Source: Agriotes lineatus
Taxonomy: Eukaryota > Arthropoda > Insecta > Coleoptera > Elateridae
Assembly: GCA_940337035.1 (NCBI GenBank)
Contig: CALNHX010005245.1
Coordinates: 1-64,000 of the forward strand
DNA length: 64,000 bases
Reading direction: 5' to 3'
Every line of letters begins with the position of its first letter. Within the stretch, counting starts at the first letter, position 1. Made by a program: the position numbers and the translations under genes. Below the pieces are notes generated by a model. That model was not told the origin of the DNA, searched no databases, and saw nothing but the letters and a program-made list of their open reading frames with translations. This document shows positions 45,473 to 57,345 of the stretch, piece after piece.

Positions 45473-45979
45473 TAAGCCGTTCACGATCTTTTTGGGGTGA
45501 GGCTATGACCATCTAGTAATTTTGTTAGCAGAACCTCTGTTGCAACTAAACTCCCTCATGGAAATTGACACTTTTTGTGTTCGGTTAGGTTGTTTTCAGT
45601 TTAAGGTTATATTTTCTGAATAGGTACATTGTTGCCGGATATTCTCTAGTCTCCACATCGACTCGCGTTCTTTTAAATTTGGTCTGTCCTTTTTAAATTG
45701 GAAGTAGCATCGTTTAATGGAAATTTTTTGTTGTAACAAAATTATTTAGGGCATTTTGACTTTTCCTTTGACAGATATTTAAATTATTCTTACACACTTA
45801 TAAATCATTTATTTTCTTACGAATATTAAAATAATAAATCTGGCAATGTGGTGGCAAGAAAATGTCGAACTGACACTGACAGAAAAAAAAGTTGCATCCG
45901 CTACATCATCGAATCAGTTAGTTCAACATGAAAAGAAAAAATTAGCCAAGTTTGTCCCAAAAAGGTCGTGAACGGCTTA
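45473..45979. mobile_element. 507-bp MITE, TA-flanked
   Basis: Inverted ends TAAGCCGTTCACGATCTTTT continue for about 24 bp with one or two mismatches. TA lies on both sides (45471-45472 and 45980-45981). No transposase frame. Probably a non-autonomous Tc1/mariner-type element. Confidence 0.75.
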
Positions 45980-46483
45980 TACATGTGGCGACTAGCAAAA
46001 ATTAAAAATATATAATTTTCTATTCGTCTTGTATTTGAAATGGCGGTCAATAAAATGCAAGGGTAAACACTAGATTGTGTTGGTTTGTATTTACTGAATA
46101 ATAAGCAATTTTAAGTTATGCACTATTGTGGGCGACGAAGTCCCTGGTATGTTCCTTTAAACATTAAAAGCTTCCAAAAGGTTGTAGAACCATAAACGTA
46201 GTGTTTAAGGAGATTCTGCAATACCTTTGAAAAATTCTTTCACCCATATACGAGTCGTTAAAGTTCGAATTTTATTGATAATAATGAGAATATAGTTCGT
46301 TGAATTTGAAGCCAATTATCGTTTCTTTAATTTAGGACATTTGCTAAGAGGACTTTCTACTACACTGACATATTGTCGCAACTCGCGATTTTCGATTTGG
46401 TACGATCGAACTTCGTTTTGTTTCACATACTAAATGACAGGCAACCAAAATTGTGTTTGGCACATTAGCATTGATACTCACGT

Positions 46484-46885
46484 AATAATAGTTATTTACT
46501 ATACAAGTGGGATAACAGCATCATTAATATACTTGTGTGCTTACATAACTCGTGCTACGCACTGGTTTGTAACTTACACACACGTATATTAATGATGCTG
46601 TTATCACACATGTATTGTACAAAATTTTATCTACGACTGCCTAAAATTGAGAAAAGTGCATTAAGAGAAATGTCAGATCTGTCATTTTCAAAAATATGTT
46701 AGTAGGCAAATGTCATTATGTCATTCATTTGACACTATTTCAGTTACGTAATGAAGTCATTACACAACTCAGTTGCGTAATGAAACCATTACATAACTGA
46801 GTGGTGTAATGAGCTTCATTACCTAACTGAAATAGTGTCAAATGAGTGACGTAATGCGTTACTTATCCCACTGGAGCAGATAAAA
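46484..46885 (+). mobile_element. Palindrome-rich element family P, copy 1
   Basis: The left part is a hairpin (AGCATCATTAATATAC and its complement). The middle is unique (GCCTAAAATTGAGAAAAGTGC). The right part is a set of short inverted and direct repeats built on CATTACCTAACTGA and TTGACACTATTTC, ending TTATCCCACTGGAG. A second, inverted copy is at 60057-60585. The ends share TGGGATAA inverted. Non-coding. Confidence 0.75.
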
Positions 46886-47230
46886 TAGTATTACGCTCTC
46901 TCTGGTATATATTTTAAGTAATTATCTTCTCTTCCTAAATATAATTCGTAGTCCGCCTAATAATCACTTTTTAAGAATATGATTTCACTATAATCGCAAT
47001 GTAATAAAATATAACTCGTCCGACGGGCTCGTTGTAATTTTATCTTTGGGATTATGACTCATAAATTTCATTAAGTCATCGACAATAGACGTACTACTCA
47101 TTATATTGCCCTTAATAATAGCAGATTGGGTTTAGAACATGTATATTACTTGCTCCATTAGTGTTACCATCTTCAGCATCGTCATGAAGTTCAACGCCTA
47201 CACATATCTTTATTTCCAACTGCCTCTATA

Positions 47231-48216
47231 CAGTGTCCGCCAAAAAGTCGGCATAATATGGAACATTTTTTTTTATTTTTCAAAAAAACTTTCTACTTCT
47301 GCTTGTCTAAAAACCTACTTAGCTCCTATCATATATACCGAGTGATTTTTACTTATCTAGAAACTGGAGTTTTTCGAAATTGTCAAAATCCAAAAAGTGC
47401 TATTTTTCGGAAATTAAGTAAGATTTCAATGAGATTTTTTTAGAGTGTGTTATGTTTAGCTAACTGAACAATCACAAGGTTAGCAAACACCTATTTATTT
47501 TAATTTGGCTAAAAATAAATTTTTCAAAATTTCACATACCAAGACTTAATGTTCAAGTTCAATTTTTTAGAACATATGTAAATTGGATATAGAAAGATCT
47601 CCTCATTTAGACAATTGTAAAAGAACAGTTACAGTATATTTGTAACAGTACTTTATTAGCAGGGCTATATTAGAGTTTCTAGAAGCCATTTAAATAGATA
47701 TTAATTAAAATTGAAAAATATTTCTCCTCAAAAGCGCCTTGCATAAAAAACGTAAAAATTATGTAAACGTGCTACTTTTCGGGAAATATTAAAAAATCTG
47801 AAGAAGTAATTGACTTTTTATATTATTTTTTCCAATTATAAATCTTTAAAGTCTTCACACAAGAAAATTTGAATTTTAATATTAAGTCTGGGTATGTGAA
47901 TTTTTGAAATTTTTTAAAAAAATTGAAAAATTAATTTTTAGCTAAAGTTAAAAAAAATAGGTGTTTTCTGACCTTGATATTGTTCAGTTAGCTAAAGATA
48001 ACACACTAAAAAAATATCATTGAAATCTTACTTAATTTCCGAAAAATAGCACTTTTTGGATTTTGACAATTTAGAAAAACTCCATTTTCTAAATAAGTAA
48101 AAATCACTCGGTATATACGATTTTTAGACATGCACAAATTATTGACGTAGAAAGTTTCTTTGAAAAATCAAAAATAGTTTTTTTCCCATTTTATGCCGAC
48201 TTTTTGGCGGACACTG
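47231..48216. mobile_element. 986-bp foldback element, arms about 470 bp, TA-flanked
   Basis: Almost the whole element is one long inverted repeat. It begins CAGTGTCCGCCAAAAAGTCG and ends with the complement, flanked by TA. Inner landmarks match across the two arms (ACTTATCTAGAAACTGGAG, GCTATTTTTCGGAAATTAAG, TAGCTAACTGAACAAT). No transposase. The small frames at 47139-47443 are arm sequence. TA plus CAGTG ends suggest Tc1/mariner mobilisation. Confidence 0.85.
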
Positions 48217-48518
48217 TACATGTCGATTTAGTAGATACCTAGTACTGTCCATATATCGTCTCTCCATCTTTTTCTTGGCTTTCTTCTATTTTATTTTCCA
48301 GTACGAGGCCTTACCTTAGTAATCTTTTCTTTGGATCTATGGTCTGTAGTTTTCATTAGATGGTCTGCCTATTGCTCCGTCAAGCTCTGGCGTTGTTCTT
48401 TATCCACTCATTGGATTTTCTGCCCTGTAGACTAATTGTGAGCATAGATCTCTGCATTCCTTTATTAATAGCCTTAACCTAATTCATAAGTGTACCTGCG
48501 AGGGATCAGGTTTCTGAC

Positions 48519-48713
48519 CAGTGTTGAATCCAGGGGGGTGACCAGGGAGAAATTCCCCCCCGGACAGTACAAAATTCCCCCCCGGAGACATTACCACTTC
48601 ATATTCATGTTTTTTTATCTGTAAAAGAATAGGTGGATTGCGCGGGAATATGTAAAAATACCCCCCAGAATTTCAGTTTTCCCCCCGGAGTAATCAGGCT
48701 GAATTCAACACTG
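48519..48713. mobile_element. 195-bp hAT-type MITE
   Basis: The ends are inverted repeats CAGTGTTGAATCCAG / CAGTGTTGAATTCAG, flanked by TTTCTGAC (48511-48518) and TTTCTGAT (48714-48721), an 8-bp duplication with one mismatch. CAGTG ends with an 8-bp duplication fit hAT. The interior has several CCCCCC tracts. Confidence 0.85.
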
Positions 48714-48799
48714 TTTCTGATATTGACCGACTTGAAAGTATGACTCAAGTTTCCAAAGGTCTAATTTTTTTTCATTTTGTTACTTTCAGTCTAAAAAGG

Positions 48800-48915
48800 A
48801 ATCCGATTAGCGAAGTTGGGAAAGCGCTAGGCTTGCATTAAGCTAGTTCTCGGTTTGAATCCCGTGGGGGCCGGAATTTTTCCGTAGCCTTGGCGATTGG
48901 AATCGGGCTCTGGAG
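48800..48915 (+). mobile_element. tRNA-derived SINE, copy 2
   Basis: Same layout as the copy at 39041: TTAGCGAAGTTGGGAAAGCG, B box GGTTTGAATCC with one change, GGGGCCGGAATTTTTCCG, then GATTGGAATCGGGCT. It sits inside the reverse transcriptase relic at 48235-49490. Confidence 0.8.
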
Positions 48916-50017
48916 ACCATAAACAATTGGGAACCAAATTAACTGTGCTTTACTTACAGTCCAGCCCTAAGAGATAGAGTAACAAAGTCACCACATCACC
49001 ATGACACACACCTTACGCAATGGTTGCTGCGCAAGCACGAAAAGCGCGCTCCAATTTTCTAAACCGCCAGGCTCAAGCACTTAAAGCACCAGCCTGTACA
49101 CCGCAAGGAAAAATGAGATTACCGACAATACATAAATACTTTCAGTTTTTCTCAAATGTATGTTATTACTTGGACAAATTTTTCTTGCTGAAAGTGGATA
49201 ATGTCCTTATATTTTCTATGTTGACCATAAGCTGTTTTTGAGTTATTCATGTTCAGTTCTACTGCCATAATAGCTTTATGTAATTCCATTGTCATTTAAT
49301 TGCTATCGTCAAAATTATTAGCAATTAACAGAATATCGCCTGTAAACCTGAAGTTGTTGAAGTATTATTCTTTTATATCATATCGGAGATGGTCCTATTC
49401 TGAATTTAGAATACATCTTATAGCGAAATTGTGAATAACTTTGAAGAAAGAGATTGTCTCTTGTCCAGCTCCGCAGTTAATCTTAATGGGGCAGGTTTAG
49501 TCAAGAACTTACAGCAATGATAATTTCCTCGTAGGTGGCAATTATGAGATTGGCGTATCTACAGTCAATTAGACATGAAAACTATGTACAAAAGCTGCAA
49601 TAGTATATTATGATTAAGTATATAAGTCTTTAAAGCACATGCGACGAGTTTAAGAGTACGACTCGAAGTGGAGTGCTTTTGAAGGGTATCGCACGTGTAT
49701 CATACTTTATTTTTTTTACTATCATAATAGAAATATAGAAATGTAATTTGATGGCCCCTTTTCCGTCAGATAGTTATGTTGACATTGCAATTTTCAGAAA
49801 AATCTGCTTTAATTATAGTATCAATATACGTTACCAATAGTAACATGAAAAAATATGTAATTCGCTTCCTAAAATTAAGGTTAGTTCTGACACTAAAATC
49901 TGTGCAAAAAGTTGTTATTTTGAAACGATCGCAAAAAAACAAATCCTAATGTTTGTAATAATACTGAAAAGGTAAAGTGAAAAGTTTAGTGATGAGAATT
50001 GGTAAAGAAAAACTGTT

Positions 50018-50102
50018 GCAGCCGTTAGGATTCAAACCTGTGCTCCCAGGCGAAACTCGATTTGCAGTCAGACGCGTTACCCGCTCGGCTAACAACGCTA
50101 CC
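50018..50102 (-). tRNA. tRNA-Ser-like pseudogene or SINE head
   Basis: Minus strand: D arm TTAGCCGAGCGGGTAACGCG, anticodon region TCTGACTGCAAATC, a long variable arm, B box GGTTTGAATCC and acceptor end ACGGCTGC. The class II shape and text match tRNA-Ser. However, the anticodon loop reads GCA, the anticodon stem pairs poorly (TCTGA against TCGAG), and the acceptor stem has a G-G mismatch. I infer a decayed tRNA-Ser copy or the head of a tRNA-Ser-derived SINE, not a working tRNA. Confidence 0.6.
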
Positions 50103-50109
50103 TAACATA

Positions 50110-51090
50110 CCTGTTCATCGTTGCATTATGAAGGACATGGTAACGACAAGGCCAAATGTTGACGAAATGCGCCTGATCGGTGACGATGAAAACGTGACGC
50201 ACGCAGGCACAACACACGTTTATATATAAGGACTAGTTTTCTACCGCTAACATAGATGGCCTTGTTCTAAAATATTCTAAAATGTTTCAGACTGAACCGT
50301 AACTAAAAGTTACAGAAGGAAACGTTTTTAACTTCTTTAATAAACAAAGCGCACCGCAAAAAATGCGAATGTAGTAGGAATCTAAAATTGCTTTAGTGAA
50401 TAATGTGTATGAGATATATACTAGCTCCGAGCTTGTTGAAACGCTGTAGTGTAAAAAATATAAACGGACTATAAATAGAAAAGTGCAAAAATTGCAGCTG
50501 GTAGTTCAAACTAAAAACATGGCTCGTTGTTATCGCTTGTTAGGCTAGTTGTCGGCTTCAGATTGTGAGCGTTGCAAACAATCATATTGGCCTACAGGAA
50601 AATATTTCGTGGTACTATTTGTAACTATCTATTCTCCGAGCATATTTTATTTGCCCATGATCTAAACATGTGGTAATTGTTCCAAATAAATAAGACTTTG
50701 CAATGCAGTAGTATATCATATACACCTAGTGTAAATACTATAACGTTTCAGTATAACATAGACGGTTTTCTTTTAGTTCAAAAATATGAAATAACCAATT
50801 TGGATGTTGTATCGATACAACATTAAGGTTTGGACCTCGCATTACTAGGATGACTGCTGATTCCCTAAAAACATTTGAATTTGTAATGAGGAATGCAATA
50901 GATTTCTAAATTTAAAAATATTCGATATTTCTGCAATTCAACGTGCACAAAAGTGGTTTTTAAGGAATTTTGAGGAATTGCCTTAAATTTGTTATTTACG
51001 CATAAAGTTATCAATTGTCACGTGGGAGTGTATTCTAAAATTTTGGAAAATAATATTAGTGTTTTATTTATCCCGTCCTCTTCTTCTCCG
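50110..51090. other. No recognised feature
   Basis: AT-rich sequence. If the tRNA-Ser-like segment heads a SINE, its body would run toward lower coordinates, so this side is flank. Confidence 0.4.
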
Positions 51091-51094
51091 AAGT

Positions 51095-51600
51095 CTTGGA
51101 ATTATTGCACTTTAGAATGTAGTTCAGGGAACGTAATTGTTTGATTGAGTGAATCAAGTTAACATGTTTGGTAATTATTGAGTGGTGGGAAACTTATTGA
51201 CGGGATGGTTCAAGTGGTTAGTATTGAACTAATTTTTTTAATAGCAAAAGTGGCCTACGCTAACCCACGTATTGAAATAAACACAGTAGATTCTAAAAAC
51301 TGTATTGATTTAAATGACATACAACCTCGGTATTTACACATGATTTCAAGTTTATAATGTCTGCTGTTTTTTTTATTCAGCAACCCACTGGACTGCTTTG
51401 TAAGTGCTGCGTCAACATAAAACTATATTTATAATTACAGATTTTGTCAAGATATTGCAGCCCGTCTTAAAAACATGCATTAACAAATCCGACAATTACA
51501 ATAGAATGAGTAGCAATAAGTAGAAGGTATGAACTAAATGTTACATCTTGTTTCCTAAAATTAACCCAAAGTAAGTATGGTCGTACGTAACTATGTTTGT
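51095..51600. repeat. Dispersed repeat family R2, copy 2
   Basis: Second copy of the repeat at 25955-26250 in the same orientation, with about 200 bp of extra sequence before the AAAATTAACCCAAAG block. This points to an insertion here or a deletion in copy 1. Confidence 0.55.
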
Positions 51601-51609
51601 TATGCCATA

Positions 51610-54200
51610 TTTTTGGTAAATGTCGATGTAGATAATATGTGCTACCATACCATAGCAATTCAGCATACTACTTGCAAGTAAGAGCGTAATATATTATTTA
51701 GAAATCCTTTTTTGACTAATTCACATTAAATTTAGGATGAACTGCTTGTGCTGGATGCGAGTATAAAATGTGTGACCGAAATTCGTGGGCCATGTTTAGA
51801 GTAAGACGTTAAAAACAGAACAACCCACCGTGTTAAATCATCATTAATCTCACGCACACCACTGACACACCAAACGAACGCGGTAATGCCAGGTGCACGC
51901 GTTTGCGGCGAGCTTGTCATGTGCGAAACCGACGAATAGGTGCGAGGAATACAAATCATCGTTATATTTTCATTTTCCTAAATAAAATTTCATCAGAATT
52001 TTCGGCCGAGCTTAGCCCGAATTAATATTAATGGTGCAGCACCGGGCCAAGGCAGGTGCAACAATTACTATGCTATTTTTAAGACTGCTAAAGTGTGGGG
52101 TACGGCTACATAGTGTGCTTTTGTATTTCGTTGCTGTGTAACGACCAGCACTGAGGAAAAACCTTGCATTGCAATACCATTTCGATATTTCATTCAAGTC
52201 GTATTTGCAATGCATACAACTTGCTTGTCACTAATAGCGGAAAGTGCAATTTTATGCACTAATATTTATTGTATTAAGGACGTGTACGCCATATCTGATT
52301 GGAAACGCAATAAATTATGGAATAATTTTGCATATTACTCGCAATGTTTTAATTTATGACTGAAACGAAGTAAATAGTACATTTGTTATTGTAATTTTAT
52401 AATCAATAACCATTTGGTCTAATTTATGTAAAATATATTTATAATATTTTAATAGGTGGTGTTTCGAATCGGATCTAAACTAAAGGTTTTGAAATAGAAA
52501 TAAAATGTGAACATAACAATTTCTCTTCTATTGTCGCTTCTTACTACGTTTCATGTGAATAGTACAGAATAAAGAAGTCAGTAATTATAGTTAAAGATGG
52601 TTACCGGAGGCAATGTTATGAACCCATGCGATCAAGTCATGTTGAAACTTATCACTGTGCTAATGAAAAGTCGCTGGATCATATAATTCCACTAAAATTT
52701 GCACTGTTATTACAGTTACATACACTGAATTTTTTATCATACCTCATACTGTCTCAAAAAGTGTGAATACAATGTACATTTAAGTTGACTTTCCTTACCA
52801 ACGCCGAAACAGGCCGATTCGTGCCACCTGTATTTACCTATTTTATACCTTTTATTATATAGATACTAATTAGTAGTAAGGCCCAGCAGTATGTGTTCTT
52901 ATGTTTATTTACATAGTATCGTACTATAAGTACGAAATGCTGTGTGCGTGAACGCTAACTATGGAGTTTTCGAGTGTAACGCGCTCGGGCTACGTGAGAA
53001 AATGTGCTAACAATGCAAGCTAATTCGGAGAACCAGAAGCCGAGGAATTGAAACGACGCTGAGAGCTACAAGGAAAGGAATTCGTGCCCAAGTAGGAGAA
53101 CTTGGCGAATCGACGGATTCGCGCTCAAGTGAGTGAACCTCGCAGATCACCTGAGGCGCCCCCATGTTAATAAAGAGCGCGGGTCGACCTTTTAAAAGTC
53201 GTTGAGATTTTGTGCTTGCAAACCGCATAAGAAGGGCATCCTTAGCCGAGTCCAAGGTGCAAGCTGTTCAAGTAAAACAGCCCAGAAGCGAGGCTGTAGT
53301 GTTCCAGTCCGACATCGCTAGAAGCGGCAATTGCGACATAAAGAAGCCATCCAACGTGGTCACTGTTCTTCGCTTGATGTATACCAGGTTAGTTCCTGCT
53401 TGTAACCTAGCAACGAAATAAGAACGCAGTCAGCAATTGTAATAAATAATTACGCAACCGATGGCAAGGTGTTCGCGGCCCGATAACGGGGAAGGACCGG
53501 CCGCGCATCCCGTCATATGCTAACTCGGCAGATTGGGTTTCCATGTATCGAGGTACTATAAACAAACGACAACTTCATTTCATACTTCGCGTTGGTGAAC
53601 TTTGTAGTGCGCTATTAGCTGAACTTTAAGCATTTAATTAATATATTTTTTATGCGCAGTGCGCCATTGTTTTATGTATTTGCTTGTACGTATTTGTGTC
53701 TTTATCATTTTCTTACAGATTATATGTATTCATGCAAACTGTTGGGTCTTTTTATTACCATTGGTGTTTGCATTTGTAAGCACAACATTTCAGGTGTCCA
53801 CGGGCTGACTCCGACAATATTAGTTTTCCCTTCGCTGCACTGACAATGTGAATTGGGCCTCATAGTTCACCGACTGATTAAGCTAGCGAACTACGGCATT
53901 GTAACGTAATAATCCAGTAGATGTAAGGGCTGTTTAAAAGGTACCGTTACAACGCTCATATGGTAGCCCAAGCTTCAGGATCGTACTACAAAGTTTGACA
54001 GCGAACTAGTCGATGTGAAGCTAAAGTAAAGAAATACGTTAAGCTCAGAATTGTTAAAGCACAAAATCCATGCACCAGACCAGGATAGTAGATAGTATGC
54101 GCGAGTTGGAATTAAACGTAAACATCTGCATACTTCGTCATATAAAAAATATAGAGCAACCGTAGATATATTTATAGTAGTTTTATATTGCAGACCGATA
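51610..54200. other. Mostly featureless, with a CpG-rich patch at about 53000-53520
   Basis: The minus frames 51732-51959, 52012-52215 and 53007-53255 and the plus frame 53212-53421 are not recognised. The patch at 53000-53520 is GC- and CpG-rich, contains AATAAAGAGCGCGGGTCG and GGCCCGATAACGGGG, and resembles in style the CpG-rich DNA at 30000-32000 and 61400-62000. It could be LTR or UTR remains. Confidence 0.35.
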
Positions 54201-54203
54201 GTA

Positions 54204-54389
54204 GTGAAATTTTTCTGCTACAAAACGAGGCGAAAGGTGATAGAAGATCTAACAAAAACTAGAGCCAGCATAGTCAAAACTGCTGTTAACAAGTTCTCGG
54301 CAAAACATGTGTGTAATTCTGACAGAAGAACTGTTTGTAGTGATAACAACAGAATTCGTGTTCACACTTTGAAACGGGATTTGACCTAG
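54204..54389 (+). pseudogene. Possible LINE ORF1-like fragment
   Basis: The frame reads KVIEDLTKTRASIVKTAV then HVCNSDRRTVCSDNNRIRV. LTKxRxxI followed by a V..SDGRI-like segment is typical of the C-terminal tail of ORF1 proteins from insect non-LTR elements (family resemblance from memory). Short and alone; low confidence. Confidence 0.25.
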
Positions 54390-55359
54390 CTCCACCTGAG
54401 CTCTAGTGCAGTAATTAATATTATTTAGATACATAGCAAATTTGTACGTTTGGTAATGTAATAGTTGTACGATTTTTTCTAGGTTGTCGAAAGTAACTGT
54501 TTTGAGCTTGCAAGTAGTCATTCGTAATGTGAAAGCTGCAGCGGAGCGTTTGCTTATTTGCGCTGCCGAATTTTACTAACGCCCAACAAAGTAAATGCGA
54601 GCGGTAGAAATAACGCCCCGGTTTCAAGAATTTGACTTACAAAAGATATCAGGATAGTTCCGTGGGGATGAAGCAGCTATGAAAATACAAACTGCAAAGT
54701 TTCCGACCAGGTAACGCAGCCCATTGAAGTGCACGACGTCCAATAAGAGTCGAGCTCCTGCAAGCAACGTGGGGAAGCTTCTCTGGTATAAAACAGCGGA
54801 TTTTCGTACTTATTCGTAATTATTAAAGGTTGGTGCCGTTTACCTTTTGGGAACTGCGGAAACCGTGAATTGCTATATCTTTCTGTCTATGGCAGCGGTC
54901 AACTTTTTCTATATACGGTTTGATAAAATAGTACAGGAGTTCATATAAGAGTAAAATTAATCACTGCCATTATTTCGGGAATTTCTGTGAAGCAGTATCC
55001 GATTAGATACAGTGAGTGTATCATGTGCCTATTGATTCCGTATTGTTTAATTTTTTAAATTGTATTGAAGATACCTAAGTCTTGTCTAATTTTATAATTG
55101 TGTTTTTGGGCCAATTTTGTGCATCCAGCCATGTGCCGTAAGAATCTCATTTCAGCTCTTTTAATTCTTCTTGCCTGGCTTTTAGTAATCGTTCAATTTT
55201 CGCATTCGTATAGTAGTACGAAGACACCCATTAGCTTATAAATCTTAAGCATGTTTATTTTCCTGTGTTTTTATATATCTTTTTATGGTTCCACACTTCT
55301 AGTAGTTGAATTTCGCTATTTTGTTGTTGATGTCTCTTTGTTCTTCATAAATTGCGTTA

Positions 55360-55560
55360 AAAAACCGTGTTCAAGTGGCCTTGTGACAAACAGTAATTTT
55401 TTAAAGTCATCTGATAACTTATTTATGAATTGCGTATGCACACAACCTCACTTTGACAACTGACAACTCAAGTGACCAAACACGTTTAATTCTGGATAAA
55501 GCGATGTAATAATTTGCGAGTTCTATTAAAAGGCCGCCGAAACGACTTTTTAAAAAACGT
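55360..55560. repeat. Dispersed repeat family R1, copy 3
   Basis: AAACCGTGTTCAAGTGGCC, AACCTCACTTTGACAACTGA and GCGATGTAATAAT are shared with 12726-13020. A partial fourth copy (CTCAGCTCGTTGAATTCTGG) is at 55990-56085 and a partial fifth (CGACATGCAGTAGTAAAAC) at 56565-56640. The 186-bp MITE at 55689 lies between the third and fourth. Confidence 0.7.
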
Positions 55561-55688
55561 TTATTTTTATTTTACAATCAAATATAACATTGGAAGCACA
55601 CAGCTAGCCGCCAGACAATATCTTACATCTAGCTAGGATATGAACTAACTGGAACTTAACTTAAAGGTGCAAACTACTTGTATATATA

Positions 55689-55874
55689 ACGGGTGTTCAT
55701 AAACAGTCGTCATCCAAGTTGCCTTTAAAAACAAAATGTTATATCTTTGATTAATTCGTGCAACACAATGAAACGTCATTGAGAACTGTCATAGCGTATT
55801 TTTTCTCAATTTTAATAGACATACGTTTTTGAAGTCAAAACCTACTGGGATGACGACTGTTTATGAACACCCGT
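55689..55874. mobile_element. 186-bp MITE, TA-flanked, copy 2
   Basis: Second copy of the element at 16131-16316, the same length, flanked by TA, with interior sequence (CAACACAATGAAACGTCATT) that is the complement of copy 1. Two copies of equal length in different flanks define the family borders exactly. Confidence 0.88.
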
Positions 55875-56759
55875 TAGTATGTCTTAATCGGCTAAGATAA
55901 GCGTTATCTCTATAGGAAGCGCGAGGCAGCAAGCCACGTGCGTTCAAGGTTGCAAGCTTTCAGTTTACACAAAGAGGCTATTGTCTAGCTACAATGTAAC
56001 TTGTGTATAAACACATAACCTCACTTTGACAACTGACAACTCAAATGACTCAGCTCGTTGAATTCTGGGCAGAGCGATGTAATAATCAAGGGTAATACCA
56101 CAAGTAGTGGATATATTTTTGACAAATATTTTGCCGTTTTCATGTAAATTATTGCGTTTAAATTTCACGAAACAAAATTTTGATTCTGTTGAGTGAAATT
56201 TGCAATAATTTCAATGGAAATGGCAACATATTTTTTTTAAATATCCACTTCAAGTGGTATTTGGGACGACTATTTAACAATATTACTACATAACCGCTAA
56301 CTTCATTAAAAAATAATTAAAAGATTAGTATAGCTAATCTTTGTTTATACAGTGTGTTCATGTTCATTTTTACGTAACCTATCGACATAACTAAGGCAGA
56401 ACATTGTTGCTAAGCTGTATTTCGCAACAAGGCTACTTAGTTTTTGAGTAGGTACATTTTTTTGGATATTTTGCATGGTGCCCAATATTCGCTGATATGC
56501 TGTTCTTATTGGTTGAAAAAAGCAAATGTCTGCTATATGATTCGCTTATATATTATAGTGTTGAATAGTCAACGACATGCAGTAGTAAAACAAAATCTAG
56601 TTCAAAGCCCTCTCGATAACATTTTTTTTAACGCCGACTATGTAATTTTGTGTCTTAGATAACTGAAGCAATTGACTCGTTCGATTGGAGTAGCATTATG
56701 AAATTATTTTCGTTCAAAAGGGAATATTGGTCTTTAAAAGCTATTACTTATTTTTGATG

Positions 56760-57135
56760 TTTTGTACAGCTTATGTGGAGAATAGACGCCTTCGAAATGT
56801 TTTGCTGGCGTAGAACGTTACGAATCATATGAACTGCGCATAGAACCAATTGCTCGGTTTACAGGAAACAAAGTCAAAAAACGCCTCTCAAGCATCGTGT
56901 GCACTACGATACTTCAATTCTTTGGCTATATTACTAGAAGAGTTGACAACCTGAAGAAAACTATTTTTCAAGGAAAACTACATGGAAGAAGACGTAGAGG
57001 TAGATCCCCTAAACGATGACTTGACATCACGCTGGCAGTATTAGACGAACGACCTTCAGTTGTCATACAGAGAGCTCAAGACCGATTCCAGAGAAAGGGT
57101 TAAAATTCTGAATTCATAATGAGCCATAACACATC
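56760..57135 (+). mobile_element. Non-LTR retrotransposon 3' relic
   Basis: The plus strand reads RIDAFEMFCWRRTLRI, then after a frameshift SSIVCTTILQFFGYITRRVD, NLKKTIFQGKLHGRRRRGRS and ERPSVVIQRAQDRFQ. This is the C-terminal tail of RTE-like polymerases (EMWCWRRMLRISW, ILRFFGHI, GRRGRGRSP are usual). At least two stops or frameshifts are present. It belongs to yet another subfamily than the copies at 1-5720 and 21660. Confidence 0.8.
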
Positions 57136-57345
57136 AATAATGATGTAGTGATGAGATAGAAATGTAATTTATGTATTCTCCACTACAATTATCATTCCAA
57201 ATAGTTAAAGTAATTAGAAAATGTAAACATTTCAAAATACATAAAATAACATGTCATATCCTGCAAAAGTTAGTCACATATGAATTGGAGGCTCGGATTG
57301 CACTTTGAAGAATGTTTAGTAGTAAAAATCTTCTTTTGGGATGTA

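Larger units (their letters stand above)
48235..49490 (-). mobile_element. Non-LTR reverse transcriptase relic with nested insertions
   Basis: On the minus strand, 49480-49195 reads GAGQETISFFK, FRFTGDILLIANN and MAVELNMNNSKT. These align with the usual RQGD.ISP, LRFADDIVLI and GLKMN.SKTK of insect endonuclease/reverse transcriptases. The segment 48480-48240 reads RSMLTISLQGRKSNEWI and then RRKPRKRWRDDIWTVLG, the typical C-terminal tail. Stops and frameshifts are frequent and the catalytic DD is degraded to GD. A hAT MITE (48519-48713) and a SINE (48800-48915) interrupt it, so it is older than both. Confidence 0.75.

Noticed and set aside
51732..51959. Minus frame of 75 codons as transposase
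   Set aside because: No catalytic motif or family signature could be seen.
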